Source: Mycolicibacterium mucogenicum DSM 44124 (GTDB taxonomy: Bacteria; Actinomycetota; Actinomycetes; Mycobacteriales; Mycobacteriaceae). From it: a stretch of DNA of 64,000 bases. The notes below the pieces were generated by a model. It worked only from the letters and a program-made list of their open reading frames with translations, was not told the DNA's origin and did no database searches. The stretch lies in NCBI RefSeq assembly GCF_005670685.2, contig NZ_CP062008.1:5890001-5954000 (forward strand), written 5' to 3'. Numbering within the stretch: the stretch's first letter is position 1; each line of letters starts with the position of its first letter. Of this stretch, positions 54,096 to 62,773 are shown piece after piece. The position numbers were made by a program, and so were the translations under genes.

Positions 54096-56018
54096 TCATC
54101 GGATTTCCGGGATGCGCTCCGGGTGCAGCATCTCGGCGTAGCGCAGCTGCTCCGGGATACCGAAGCCGTCGACCAGCACCTCGGCGTACGGCCGGAGCTT
54201 GCGGCAGCGATCGTTGATCCCGGCGGTGACGGCCTTGGCCCGATCCATGGACAGGAAGCGGTGCTCGATGTACCACGCCTTGTCCTCTTCGATCACCGAC
54301 AGCGCATACAGGTCGCACAGGAGGCCGAAGATCTCGCGAGCCTCGGGATCTGTGCACGCGTCGATGCCGGCGGCGAACGACTCGAACACGATGCGATCGA
54401 TGTGCGCCGACGCCGCATGCAGCACATGGTCCTGCACCGAGTTGAACGCCTCGAAGGGGCTCATCTCCTTGGAGTTGGCCTGGAGGCGGCGGGCCACGGT
54501 CGACAGCAGGTAGTCGGCCCGGTCCTCGAACATCTTCGCCTGCGTGCCGCGGTTGAAGAGGCTGCCCTCTTCCTCGTTGTCCTGCCGAGTGTCGAGCAGG
54601 TTCTGCAGGATGGTCTCGGTTCCGGTGCTCCGGCGCACGCGCTCCCGGGCGGTGCTGGTCGCGAACTTCACCCACTCGAACGGGCTCATGCCCTTGATGT
54701 CGTCGGCGTACTCGGTGAGCAGGTGCTTGGCCACCAACTGGGTCAAGACGTGGTTGTCGCCTTCGAAGGTCGTGAACACATCGGTGTCGGCCTTTAGCGC
54801 GATGAGCCGGTTCTCCGCCAGATAACCCGCACCGCCGCAGGCCTCGCGGCATTCCTGGATCGCCTTGGTCGCGTGCCAGGTCGCTGCGGCTTTCAGGCCC
54901 GCGGCCCGCGCCTCCAGTTCCCGCTGCACCTCACCGTCCGGTTCGTCGACCTCGGTCAGATCGTGCAGGTCCGACACCAACTCGTTCTGCGCGAACTGCA
55001 GCGCGTACGACTTCGCGATCAGCGGCAGCAGCCGGCGCTGGTGCACCAGGTAGTCCATGATGAGGACTTCGTCGTCGGTCTTCGGCGCCTCGAACTGCCT
55101 GCGCTGCAACGCATACCGGGTCGCGATGTCCAATGCGACGCGGGCGGCGGCCGCGGCGCTGCCGCCCACCGTCACGCGGCCGCGGATCAGCGTGCCCAGC
55201 ATCGTGAAGAACCGCCGGTTCGGGTTGTCGATCGGAGACGAGTACGTCCCGTCCTCGGCGACGTCGCCGTAGCGGTTGAGCAGGTTCTCCCGCGGGATCC
55301 GCACGTGGTCGAACTGGATGCGACCGTTGTCGACGCCGGGCAGTCCGCCCTTGTAGTGACAGTCCGAGGTACGGATGCCGGGCAGGTCGTTGCCGTACTC
55401 GTCGCGCAGCGGCACCACGAAGCAGTGCACACCGTGGTTCTCACCCTTGGTGATCAGCTGCGCGAAAACCGCTGACACCTGGGCTGATTCGGCCGCGCCA
55501 CCGATGTAGTCCTTACGCGAGGTGGGGGTCGGCGAATCGATGACGAACTCCCCGGTCGCCGGGTCGTACGTGGCGGTCGTCTCCAGCGACTGCACGTCGC
55601 TGCCATGCCCCGTCTCGGTCATGCCGAAACAGCCGACGAGGTCCAGGTCGATGGCCTTGCGCACGTACGCCTCATGGTGGCGTTCCGTGCCCAGGTTGTC
55701 GATCGCGCCGCCGAACAGGCCCCACTGCACACCGGCCTTGACCATCAGCGACAGGTCGCTCATGGCCAGCATCTCGATACGGGCGATGGTGGCGCCCGCA
55801 TCGCCGTTGCCACCATGCCCCTTCGCGAAAGCGTCCTCGGCGGCGCCGCGCGACGCCATGTACTTCATCTGCTCGGTGACCTTGGCCCGGGCCACCGCGG
55901 TGTCCGGGGTGTAGTGGGGCTTGAACAGCTCCGCGGAAAGCTCTTCGCGAATACGGTCTTTCACGTCGCGCCAACGCCCGTCCAGGGCGTAACGGAGATG
56001 TTCGGCGGTCGTCGTCAC
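54096..56018 (-). CDS. Acyl-CoA oxidase-like flavoprotein
   Basis: A 640-aa FAD enzyme of the acyl-CoA oxidase type (the long peroxisome-like form). Features: LFGGAIDNLGTERHHE, CFGMTETGHGSDVQSLETTA in the substrate-binding middle domain, and the C-terminal acyl-CoA oxidase segments ACGGAGYLAENR and FTTFEGDNHVLTQLVAKHLL. It should desaturate acyl-CoA with O2 and release H2O2. GTG 56018 has GAGGGG eight bases upstream; the frame opens to 56066. Last of four genes in the alpha-dioxygenase-like cluster, 48 bp after the P450. Confidence 0.87.
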   Translation of the reverse strand: MTTTAEHLRYALDGRWRDVKDRIREELSAELFKPHYTPDTAVARAKVTEQMKYMASRGAAEDAFAKGHGGNGDAGATIARIEMLAMSDLSLMVKAGVQWGLFGGAIDNLGTERHHEAYVRKAIDLDLVGCFGMTETGHGSDVQSLETTATYDPATGEFVIDSPTPTSRKDYIGGAAESAQVSAVFAQLITKGENHGVHCFVVPLRDEYGNDLPGIRTSDCHYKGGLPGVDNGRIQFDHVRIPRENLLNRYGDVAEDGTYSSPIDNPNRRFFTMLGTLIRGRVTVGGSAAAAARVALDIATRYALQRRQFEAPKTDDEVLIMDYLVHQRRLLPLIAKSYALQFAQNELVSDLHDLTEVDEPDGEVQRELEARAAGLKAAATWHATKAIQECREACGGAGYLAENRLIALKADTDVFTTFEGDNHVLTQLVAKHLLTEYADDIKGMSPFEWVKFATSTARERVRRSTGTETILQNLLDTRQDNEEEGSLFNRGTQAKMFEDRADYLLSTVARRLQANSKEMSPFEAFNSVQDHVLHAASAHIDRIVFESFAAGIDACTDPEAREIFGLLCDLYALSVIEEDKAWYIEHRFLSMDRAKAVTAGINDRCRKLRPYAEVLVDGFGIPEQLRYAEMLHPERIPEIR

Positions 56019-56066
56019 AAAGAGTCCCCTCCATCGCACGGTCGCGGTGACGACCGCATGGTCCAT

Positions 56067-57377
56067 CTAGCGTTCGATGCTGATGCCGTACAGATCAATG
56101 CTGTGCGGCAGTGACTTCTGTGGGTTCAGCGTAGCGCCGCGCAGCACTGGGCCGGACTCGTTCAGTACGTGCGCCAGGAAGGCCTGCCCGAGGAACACCG
56201 ACAGGCCGGCGCCCGGGCAGCCCTGCGGGCCGTGGCTGAAGAAGTTGTACGACCAGTCACTGCCGGCGTCCCCGCTGACCCACTCACCCGGCGAGAATCG
56301 GTCGGCGTAGGGGATCCGGTCACGGTTCCGGTGATTGAACACGTTGTAGATGAGGACCTGCTTGCCTTCGGGCAGCACTGCGCCACTGGGAAACTCGATG
56401 TCCCGGGTCGCGACGCGGCCGAACAGCCCCGTCGTCGGCCACAACCGCATGGTGTCGAGCAGGCACCCGCCGAGGTACTTCAGCGAGGCGATGCCCTGCC
56501 CCGAGTTGATGTCGGCCGATGCCAGCTCCGCACGGACCTCACGCAGGTTCTCCGAGTGGGTGGACAACACCGCGAGGGTGCGGAACGCGTTGGCCGCCAA
56601 GGTGTCCCCCATCGCGAACAGCCAATGGATCACCTGGCTCGCGGGGCTCGCCGTCTCCGGGGGCGTCGTCTCGGCGATCAGCGCGGCCAGACTGCCCGGC
56701 TCAGGATCCTTCAGGTAGGACTCGATGTGCCCGACGAACTCCGGGTAGCCGGGCGCCGGCTCACCGGGCATCCCGTTGCCCGCGGACATCAGTTCGCTGA
56801 GCTGGGAGGTGAGCCGGGCGTCGTCGGCGGCCTTGTCGCCGAAGACCACGCTGCGGGTCAACCGCTGGAATGCCGCGTTCCACTCCGCCCACTTCAGCTC
56901 TCCGGAGCCCAGGCCTTCGACGGTCCGCCCGACCTTCTCGACGAATGCCTGCGCCAACCGGTGCACCGGATGGCCGGTGTCCAGCACCGCCTCGGCGAAC
57001 CGCCGGCGGTCCTCCCACGGCTGCCCGCGCGAGATCGTCAGCGCGTCCGGCTGGAATGCCGCCATGCCTTCTCTCTTGGGCTTGGGGTCGGACGCGAACG
57101 GGTCGGGCGACCCGCCCAGCACGAACTTCAGATCGTCGGGATGGTGCACCAGCAGCGCCTCGTCGGCGACGACCCGGACGTAGAACGGGCCGGGCCCGTA
57201 GCTGCGCACCATGCCCTCGACCAGCTGGTATCCCAGATAGTCCGAGCCGAGCCCAGATGCGATGCGCGTGGGCAACTCTCGCTTGTTGAACAGTCCCAGA
57301 AGGACATTCGGAACGCCGATCTGGGCGGTGAACCGCACCCCTTCGACGATGGACGCGTGCGGGAAATCCTCGGCCAT
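56067..57377 (-). CDS. Cytochrome P450 with DxxR in place of ExxR
   Basis: A 436-aa cytochrome P450. The haem-thiolate ligand is Cys387 in FSHGPQGCPGAG, matching FxxGxxxCxG. The I-helix has Asp258-Thr259 (AMGDTL), and a PERF-like YADRF is present. The normally invariant K-helix ExxR is read as DTMR (Asp308, Arg311). Chain length is normal and no redox partner is fused. It sits 6 bp after the alpha-dioxygenase-like gene and is thus co-translated with it. P450s next to dioxygenases can rearrange fatty hydroperoxides, but here that is only an inference. Confidence 0.88.
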   Translation of the reverse strand: MAEDFPHASIVEGVRFTAQIGVPNVLLGLFNKRELPTRIASGLGSDYLGYQLVEGMVRSYGPGPFYVRVVADEALLVHHPDDLKFVLGGSPDPFASDPKPKREGMAAFQPDALTISRGQPWEDRRRFAEAVLDTGHPVHRLAQAFVEKVGRTVEGLGSGELKWAEWNAAFQRLTRSVVFGDKAADDARLTSQLSELMSAGNGMPGEPAPGYPEFVGHIESYLKDPEPGSLAALIAETTPPETASPASQVIHWLFAMGDTLAANAFRTLAVLSTHSENLREVRAELASADINSGQGIASLKYLGGCLLDTMRLWPTTGLFGRVATRDIEFPSGAVLPEGKQVLIYNVFNHRNRDRIPYADRFSPGEWVSGDAGSDWSYNFFSHGPQGCPGAGLSVFLGQAFLAHVLNESGPVLRGATLNPQKSLPHSIDLYGISIER

Positions 57378-57383
57378 CGTCCG

Positions 57384-59192
57384 TCAGCCCCAGGGCAGGT
57401 AGGCGCGGACGGAGTCGGCCAGCTGCACCACCGGGTTCTTCTTCCCCGGCACCGGTGCACCCAGCTTCGGCCACGGTGCGAACACCCGCTCGACGTCGCC
57501 GATCACCGGCTCCAGCTCCGGGTAGTGCCGCAGCATCACGTCTTTCATGGTGTTGTTGTTCACCCAATCGAACCCGACCTGCGTGTACACCTCGGGTTTG
57601 AAGTCGTTGGTGAAGAAGCGGTCGCTCTTGAGCCGGCGCGACGCCATCAGGATGAAGATCCGGAAAGCGGTGTCCGAGAAGCCGAATCCCTTCGGCGGCT
57701 GCTCGGCCTGCATGCCGATCTGCAGGTCGACGGCGTCGACGTCACCGTTGTAGACCTCGTTGATCTCACGCGCCCACTGCTTGTTCGGCGTGATGTCATC
57801 GATCGTCTTGCGCCGCGGCATCCGCAGTGCTTCGCGGAAGTCGTTGTAGCGCGGCACACCTCGCTCCCGGTCGCGCACGATGTCGAGCGTGGCGAGGTCG
57901 GTGATCTGGCCGTCGACGCGGGTGAGGTTGCGTAGCGCATTCGGGTAGTTGTGCAGACACACCGCGCCGGCGCTGGCCAGCCCGAAGGAGTACCACATGT
58001 CGCCCATCTGGATTTTGTCCATGAAGCCACGTGTGTGCGCGCCCTGCAGCTGGGTGAAGTCCGCCTTGACGAGGTGCTCACCGGACTCCAGGGAGAAGAA
58101 GTTCCAGTCGTCCGGGATCAGCGGGTGCATACGGTAGACCGAGACGAACTCCTCGGTCAGCGAGAACGGCGCGGCGTGGTGATCAGTCGGTGAGCCGATG
58201 ATGCCCGAGATCGCCTCGTTGTCACTGATCCGGCCGAACTTCTCCTGGAACGTCTCCCCCAGTGCGCCATACCAGTTCGCGTTCATGCCGATCTGCAGCG
58301 CCGGGTGACGCAGCACGCACGGCGTCCACTCGACGGTGTGAATCTTGGCGATCAGCGCCGAGACGACCAGCACGCCGATCTCGAAGAGACGCTGATCATC
58401 GAAGCTCGGGTAGGCCTTCTTCAGTGCGTCGCAGACCGCGTTGTGCTCGCGCGCGAACATGGTGTGCAGCAGACCGGTGCCGACCCAGTAGTTCTCCTGC
58501 ATGCCGGTCAGGTCGATGCCCTTGATGTCGCTCTCGGGCAGACGACCGTTCGGGTCGACCTTCACCTTGCCGTCGACGAAGGTGCGGACCTGCGACTGGC
58601 GCTCCTTGCCACTACCGTAGACCTGCGAACCGTCCCACCAGTGCGTCTCCGCGTTCGCGAAAACCGGTGCGGGACAACCGTCGGCGATCTCACCCCGCAG
58701 CGGGATGGTGCACCGGATCTTCATCGGGTTCTCGGGGAAATGATCATCGGCACTCAGCGGGATGTCGATGGTCTTGTCGGGCACACCGTCGCCGTGGAAG
58801 AACCAGTTGTGGTTCTCGAACTGCAGCCACGCCGCGGCCAGCGCGTTGATGATGCCGGCGGGCTTGAAGTCGTCGCGGGCCATGAGCTTGCGGCTGATGA
58901 CGCGCGGGTCCGGCTTGAGGAGGCGCTTGACGTCGGTAACCGTCATCGACAGCGGGACGTTGCGCCCGAAGCCGGTGCCCTTGGCACCCATGTGCGGGTC
59001 TTGGAGATCGTTCCAGGTGCCATCAGGCTGACGGGCCCGGCGCACCTCGTCATTGGGCTGGCCCAGGTCATCGGACGGCCGCATGCCGTACGCCTCGTAG
59101 AGGTTGTGCTCGCGCAGTTCGTCGCGGGTCTTCGCCAACGCGTTCAACTGCAGGAGAAGAGAGGGATATTCGTGCCACTGGGACGGAATCAT
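57384..59192 (-). CDS. Haem peroxidase, fatty-acid alpha-dioxygenase-like
   Basis: A 602-aa animal-type haem peroxidase family protein most like plant fatty-acid alpha-dioxygenases. Readable features: LQFENHNW with the distal His128, WWDGSQVYGSGKERQSQVRT, LLHTMFAREHNAVCD, IAKIHTVEWT, NANWYG and SLTEEFVSVYRMHP, which carries the catalytic Tyr353 and proximal haem ligand His356 (YxxH). Such enzymes add O2 at C2 of fatty acids to give 2-hydroperoxides that decarboxylate to aldehydes. No signal peptide. ATG 59192 has only a weak ribosome-binding site. Substrate and product here are inferred from the family. Confidence 0.85.
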   Translation of the reverse strand: MIPSQWHEYPSLLLQLNALAKTRDELREHNLYEAYGMRPSDDLGQPNDEVRRARQPDGTWNDLQDPHMGAKGTGFGRNVPLSMTVTDVKRLLKPDPRVISRKLMARDDFKPAGIINALAAAWLQFENHNWFFHGDGVPDKTIDIPLSADDHFPENPMKIRCTIPLRGEIADGCPAPVFANAETHWWDGSQVYGSGKERQSQVRTFVDGKVKVDPNGRLPESDIKGIDLTGMQENYWVGTGLLHTMFAREHNAVCDALKKAYPSFDDQRLFEIGVLVVSALIAKIHTVEWTPCVLRHPALQIGMNANWYGALGETFQEKFGRISDNEAISGIIGSPTDHHAAPFSLTEEFVSVYRMHPLIPDDWNFFSLESGEHLVKADFTQLQGAHTRGFMDKIQMGDMWYSFGLASAGAVCLHNYPNALRNLTRVDGQITDLATLDIVRDRERGVPRYNDFREALRMPRRKTIDDITPNKQWAREINEVYNGDVDAVDLQIGMQAEQPPKGFGFSDTAFRIFILMASRRLKSDRFFTNDFKPEVYTQVGFDWVNNNTMKDVMLRHYPELEPVIGDVERVFAPWPKLGAPVPGKKNPVVQLADSVRAYLPWG

Positions 59193-59249
59193 GTTGTCGC
59201 CATTTCTTTTTCGAAGTTTGTCGGTGGTCGTCGGATGATCTGGGATCCG

Positions 59250-59909
59250 TCAGCGAGGCGTGCGCAGCGCGAAATATCCAATCTTGCTGAACCGGTCGGA
59301 ACCGGTGTTGAACAGAATCTTGCCGAGGTAGACGCCGGGTACCAGCTCCACCAACTCGTCGCGGATGCTGCGGATCACCAGCCGCGGATTGGATTCCACG
59401 TTGGCGTAATCGATGACCATCACCTGACGGTCGGGGTCGTCCTTGCCGGCTTCGACGTACGTGGCGAAATCGAAGGCGAGTTTGCCCGATTCGGCGTCAC
59501 GCATCGAGTACAGCGGCCACAGTAATTTGCCGACCAGGCCGGTGCTGCGCGTCAGCCGATTGTCCCCGGTCCCGCTATCGGAGTCGAAGCGTTTGCCCTG
59601 CCAGGGCATCCACAGGGCGGTGACGGCCCGGGTCACCGTGTCCAGCGCGGGGTTCGTCGTCGTCATGACCAGGATGCCCTCGGTCGGACCGTCCAGGTCG
59701 ACAGGTGGCGCACCCAGCCGGAAAAGGTCGTTGAGCTGCGTCTCGGCCGCGTCGGCGTCGTTGTCGGCCAAGGCGGAGAGTTCGACGATCCAGCTCCACG
59801 CCGAGTCGACCGCCCCCGGCTGACCCTCCGCCACCGATTTGCGCAACCACTCCAACCTGTCGTCCGCAGCAGAATCCGCGGTGGTTCCTTGTTCGCTCAT
59901 CGGCACCAT
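59250..59909 (-). CDS. Uncharacterised protein at the head of the dioxygenase cluster
   Basis: A 219-aa soluble protein, first gene of the cluster, 57 bp before the haem peroxidase. N-terminal 60 residues are acidic and helical. The C-terminal part is beta-rich: MPWQGKRFDSDS, KLLWPLYSMRDAESGKLAF and ELVPGVYLGKILFNTGSDRF, ending YFALRTP. The pattern vaguely recalls DUF4334/GXWXG-type or lipocalin-like folds, not assigned. No signal peptide. ATG 59909 or ATG 59900 could be the start. Its position suggests a substrate-binding or product-handling role, which is inference. Confidence 0.7.
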   Translation of the reverse strand: MVPMSEQGTTADSAADDRLEWLRKSVAEGQPGAVDSAWSWIVELSALADNDADAAETQLNDLFRLGAPPVDLDGPTEGILVMTTTNPALDTVTRAVTALWMPWQGKRFDSDSGTGDNRLTRSTGLVGKLLWPLYSMRDAESGKLAFDFATYVEAGKDDPDRQVMVIDYANVESNPRLVIRSIRDELVELVPGVYLGKILFNTGSDRFSKIGYFALRTPR

Positions 59910-60081
59910 TTCCGTTGAATTTCGAGTACCCGCGGAGCATGATAGTGATCTGCGCCACTCTTCGCGGGCATTTCAAGACGATCGTCCAAACTTTGCCGGC
60001 GCGAGCAGAAGTGCCTGATCAGAGGAATAGACTTAGAATTTCCCGCCAGTTCACTGCCACCTCATCTGCCACTGGAGACCT

Positions 60082-60720
60082 GTGGATACCGCCTCGAGCC
60101 GCGTTGCAGGCCGGTTGTCGGGTCCGCGCGGGCAAAAGTTCGCTGCACGCCGTCAGGCACTGGCCGCCCAGGCCACCAGTGGGCTTGCTGAACTGGGCTT
60201 CGCACGGGCCAGCATGCGCGAGCTCGCCCAGCACTGCGAGATATCGCTCGGCGTTCTGCACTACTACTTCGACGACAAGGACGACCTCGTCATGTGCTGC
60301 GTGCGGCAGTACAAGGACCACTTCATCGACCGCTACAACTCCATCGTCATCGACGGCAGCTCCGGGCCGGAGCTCAAGACCCGCATCAGCGGCGCGCTGA
60401 GCAATTCTCTGCGCGAGTCGGCCGTCATGCACCGGCTCTGGTACGACCTGCGCACGCAGGCGCTCTTCGACGACCGTTTCGCCGTGAGCATCAACGAGAT
60501 CGACGACAGCCTCGCCGCGCTGACCTGGAAGGCCGTGATCGCCTACGCCGAGCTCACCGAGTCCGCTGTCATCGTCACGCCCGCCATCGTCTACGCGACG
60601 GCCGACGGCCTCTTCCACCGCGCGCTACGCGACCTGATCACCGGAAACACCGAGGCGCCACAACGACTCGCACACGAAATCGAGGCAGCGCTGGACGATT
60701 TCGTCGGGCCGCCGGCCTGA
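60082..60720 (+). CDS. TetR family transcriptional regulator of the dioxygenase cluster
   Basis: A 212-aa TetR regulator: HTH at about residues 20-70 (ALAAQATSGLAELGFARASM, EISLGVLHYYFDDKDDLVM), C-terminal ligand domain. GTG 60082 has GGAG six bases upstream. Divergent from the four-gene cluster. The 172-bp spacer 59910-60081 contains small palindromes GACGATCGTC (59977-59986) and CTGATCAG (60015-60022), either of which could be part of an operator. Ligand might be the cluster's fatty substrate or product (inference). Confidence 0.88.
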   Translation: MDTASSRVAGRLSGPRGQKFAARRQALAAQATSGLAELGFARASMRELAQHCEISLGVLHYYFDDKDDLVMCCVRQYKDHFIDRYNSIVIDGSSGPELKTRISGALSNSLRESAVMHRLWYDLRTQALFDDRFAVSINEIDDSLAALTWKAVIAYAELTESAVIVTPAIVYATADGLFHRALRDLITGNTEAPQRLAHEIEAALDDFVGPPA

Positions 60721-60821
60721 GCATCCGCCCACAGTCGATCGCAACGCCCTACCCTGGTCGGACGTCAAGATCAGCCCTGGGCGCGATGTACACCGGGCGG
60801 CCGCTTCGTAGCGTCGATGCC

Positions 60822-61031
60822 ATGACACACGCACACGTCCCAACCCCCGCAGAAATGCTGCGGGATTGGCTGCGCCACAGCGCTCAGCAGTTCGCCGACG
60901 CGGTCACCGCAGCCGGCACGTGGATTCAGAGCCGCACACATTGGCCTGAACATCGGGCCGACTACTACCCACCACGGCGTGAAGAATCCTTCGAGGAAGC
61001 CGCCATGGCACGCGAGATGTACCGGCTCTGA
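60822..61031 (+). CDS. Small hypothetical protein
   Basis: A 69-aa basic, soluble peptide (AEMLRDWLRHSAQQFADAVT, then Arg/Pro/Glu-rich). ATG 60822; an earlier ATG at 60786 would extend it. No family recognised. Downstream of the TetR regulator, in the same direction, and convergent with AraC. Confidence 0.5.
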   Translation: MTHAHVPTPAEMLRDWLRHSAQQFADAVTAAGTWIQSRTHWPEHRADYYPPRREESFEEAAMAREMYRL

Positions 61032-61044
61032 AGCATTTTCGCCG

Positions 61045-61956
61045 CTACCCCACACCGCGATCGCCACGTTTGGCGAACTCGGCCGGCGAGCATCCGACCA
61101 CGCGCGCGAATGCCGCGCTGAAGGCGCTTGCCGAGCTGTAGCCGACCTTGCCGGCAATCGCCGACAGCGCGGGCCGCTCGCCCAGCAGCAATTCCTTGGC
61201 CCGTGCGACCCGCCATTCCGTGAGGTACTGCATCGGCGGGATGCCGACAGTACGCGAGAACCGCTCGGCGAAGACGGCCCGGGACATCCCCGCCGTGCGC
61301 GCCAGTTTCTCCACCGTCCACTGCCCGGCCAGATCGGCGTGCAACGCCCGCAGAACCCCCGACAACGCCGGATCAGCCAGTCCCCCAAGCAATCCCTGCT
61401 CGACCGACGCGTGGTCGGTCTCGAACCGCCACGCCTCGATGAGCAGCACCTCGACCAGGCGCTCGAGGATGAGGTCCCGGCACCGGTTGTGCGCGCCGGC
61501 CTCCTCGGCGATCAGCTCCACGATGCGGCCGAGGCGGGACGCACCCGGTTCGCCGCGCCGGATGAGAATCGCCGGCGGCAACAGCCGGGCAACCAGTTCC
61601 GCGTTCGCCCGATCGAACTGGAAGTACCCACCCAGCATCCGCATTGTCGGCGCACTGTCGCCGTAGGCGGCGTCACCGTCGATGTCGATCGGCGCATCCG
61701 CCGGCGGCAGTGCCGGATCGCTCGCCAACACGAAGCTCGGCGTCTCCGGCAGGAGCAGGAAGTCACCTTCGCGGAGCTCGATCGCGTCGCCGCCTTCCGG
61801 AAGAAACCAGCATGCGCCTTCGAGCATCACGCAGAAAGACGGATCGGTATACCGCGACTTGCGGATGCTCCAGTGACCGCCACCGGCCACGATCTTGGAC
61901 CGCACCGCCCGGGACTGCAACAGCGCGACGATGAAATCGAGCGGGTCCGTTGCCAT
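61045..61956 (-). CDS. AraC family transcriptional regulator (cupin-6 type)
   Basis: A 303-aa regulator. The N-terminal sensor (SFCVMLEGACWFLPEG, IELREGDFLLLPETPSF) is the AraC cupin_6 type. The double HTH is at the C-terminus (KLARTAGMSRAVFAERFSRT, AIAGKVGYSSASAFSAAFAR). It precedes an SDR gene in the same strand order (SDR upstream at 61992) with 35 bp between, so it may belong with that gene. Confidence 0.88.
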   Translation of the reverse strand: MATDPLDFIVALLQSRAVRSKIVAGGGHWSIRKSRYTDPSFCVMLEGACWFLPEGGDAIELREGDFLLLPETPSFVLASDPALPPADAPIDIDGDAAYGDSAPTMRMLGGYFQFDRANAELVARLLPPAILIRRGEPGASRLGRIVELIAEEAGAHNRCRDLILERLVEVLLIEAWRFETDHASVEQGLLGGLADPALSGVLRALHADLAGQWTVEKLARTAGMSRAVFAERFSRTVGIPPMQYLTEWRVARAKELLLGERPALSAIAGKVGYSSASAFSAAFARVVGCSPAEFAKRGDRGVG

Positions 61957-61991
61957 TTCGACACGGTACCCGCGACCGCACGAGTACGTGT

Positions 61992-62741
61992 CTATTCGCT
62001 CTGCGCGGCGACGAGGGCCAGCGCGTCCGGGCCCGCCGCGAACCGCAGCCGGCCCGACGTATCGGTCGCGGCCTGGTAGACGACCTCGGCAACGTCGGAC
62101 GCCGTCGTGAACACGTCGACGTCGCCGAATGCGGCCATCACCGGACCCGCGAACTCCTCGTACTCCGGCGGCAGCAGACCGTCCATCCGGGAGGCGCCGT
62201 TGGCGGTGAAGTTGGTGCCCGGTCCGTAGCCCGGCTCGACAAGTTTGGCGGCCACTCCGAAGAATTCGAGCTCCAATGCCAGCGAGCCGGTGAACCCCTC
62301 GATCGCCGCCTTGCTCGCGGTGTACACCGCCGCCAGCGGCATCGGCGCCAACGTCGTGCTGGAGGTCACGTTCACGATGACGCCGGACCGCCGTTCACGG
62401 AACTGCCGGACCACGGCCTGCGTCATGGCGATGACGCCAAAGGTGTTGGTCTCGAATACCTCCCGGGTCGTCGCCATCGGGGTGGCCTCGAACGCGCCCA
62501 CCACCCCGACGCCGGCGTTGTTGACCAGCACGTCGATCGGGCCGGCGGCCGCGATGGCGCCGGCGATGCTCTGCGGATCGGTGACGTCAAGCGCCAGCAC
62601 CCTGATTCGGTCCGAGTCCGGAAGTAGTTCGGGCCGTGGCGTTCTCATGGTCGCGACGACATTCCAGCCTTGCGCATGGAAGTGTCGGGCAATCTCCAGC
62701 CCGTAGCCCGACGAACAACCCGTGATCATCACTGTCTTCAT
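61992..62741 (-). CDS. SDR family oxidoreductase
   Basis: A 249-aa short-chain dehydrogenase: ITGCSSGYG cofactor motif, NNAG near 74-77, and the catalytic Ser127/128, Tyr140, Lys144 (YTASK). Typical N-terminus KTVMITGCSSG from ATG 62741. Substrate unknown. Same strand as AraC and downstream of the amine oxidase gene, 32 bp after its stop. Confidence 0.88.
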   Translation of the reverse strand: MKTVMITGCSSGYGLEIARHFHAQGWNVVATMRTPRPELLPDSDRIRVLALDVTDPQSIAGAIAAAGPIDVLVNNAGVGVVGAFEATPMATTREVFETNTFGVIAMTQAVVRQFRERRSGVIVNVTSSTTLAPMPLAAVYTASKAAIEGFTGSLALELEFFGVAAKLVEPGYGPGTNFTANGASRMDGLLPPEYEEFAGPVMAAFGDVDVFTTASDVAEVVYQAATDTSGRLRFAAGPDALALVAAQSE

Positions 62742-62773
62742 AACTCAAAACGTAGGGTCACCGAACGCGACGA

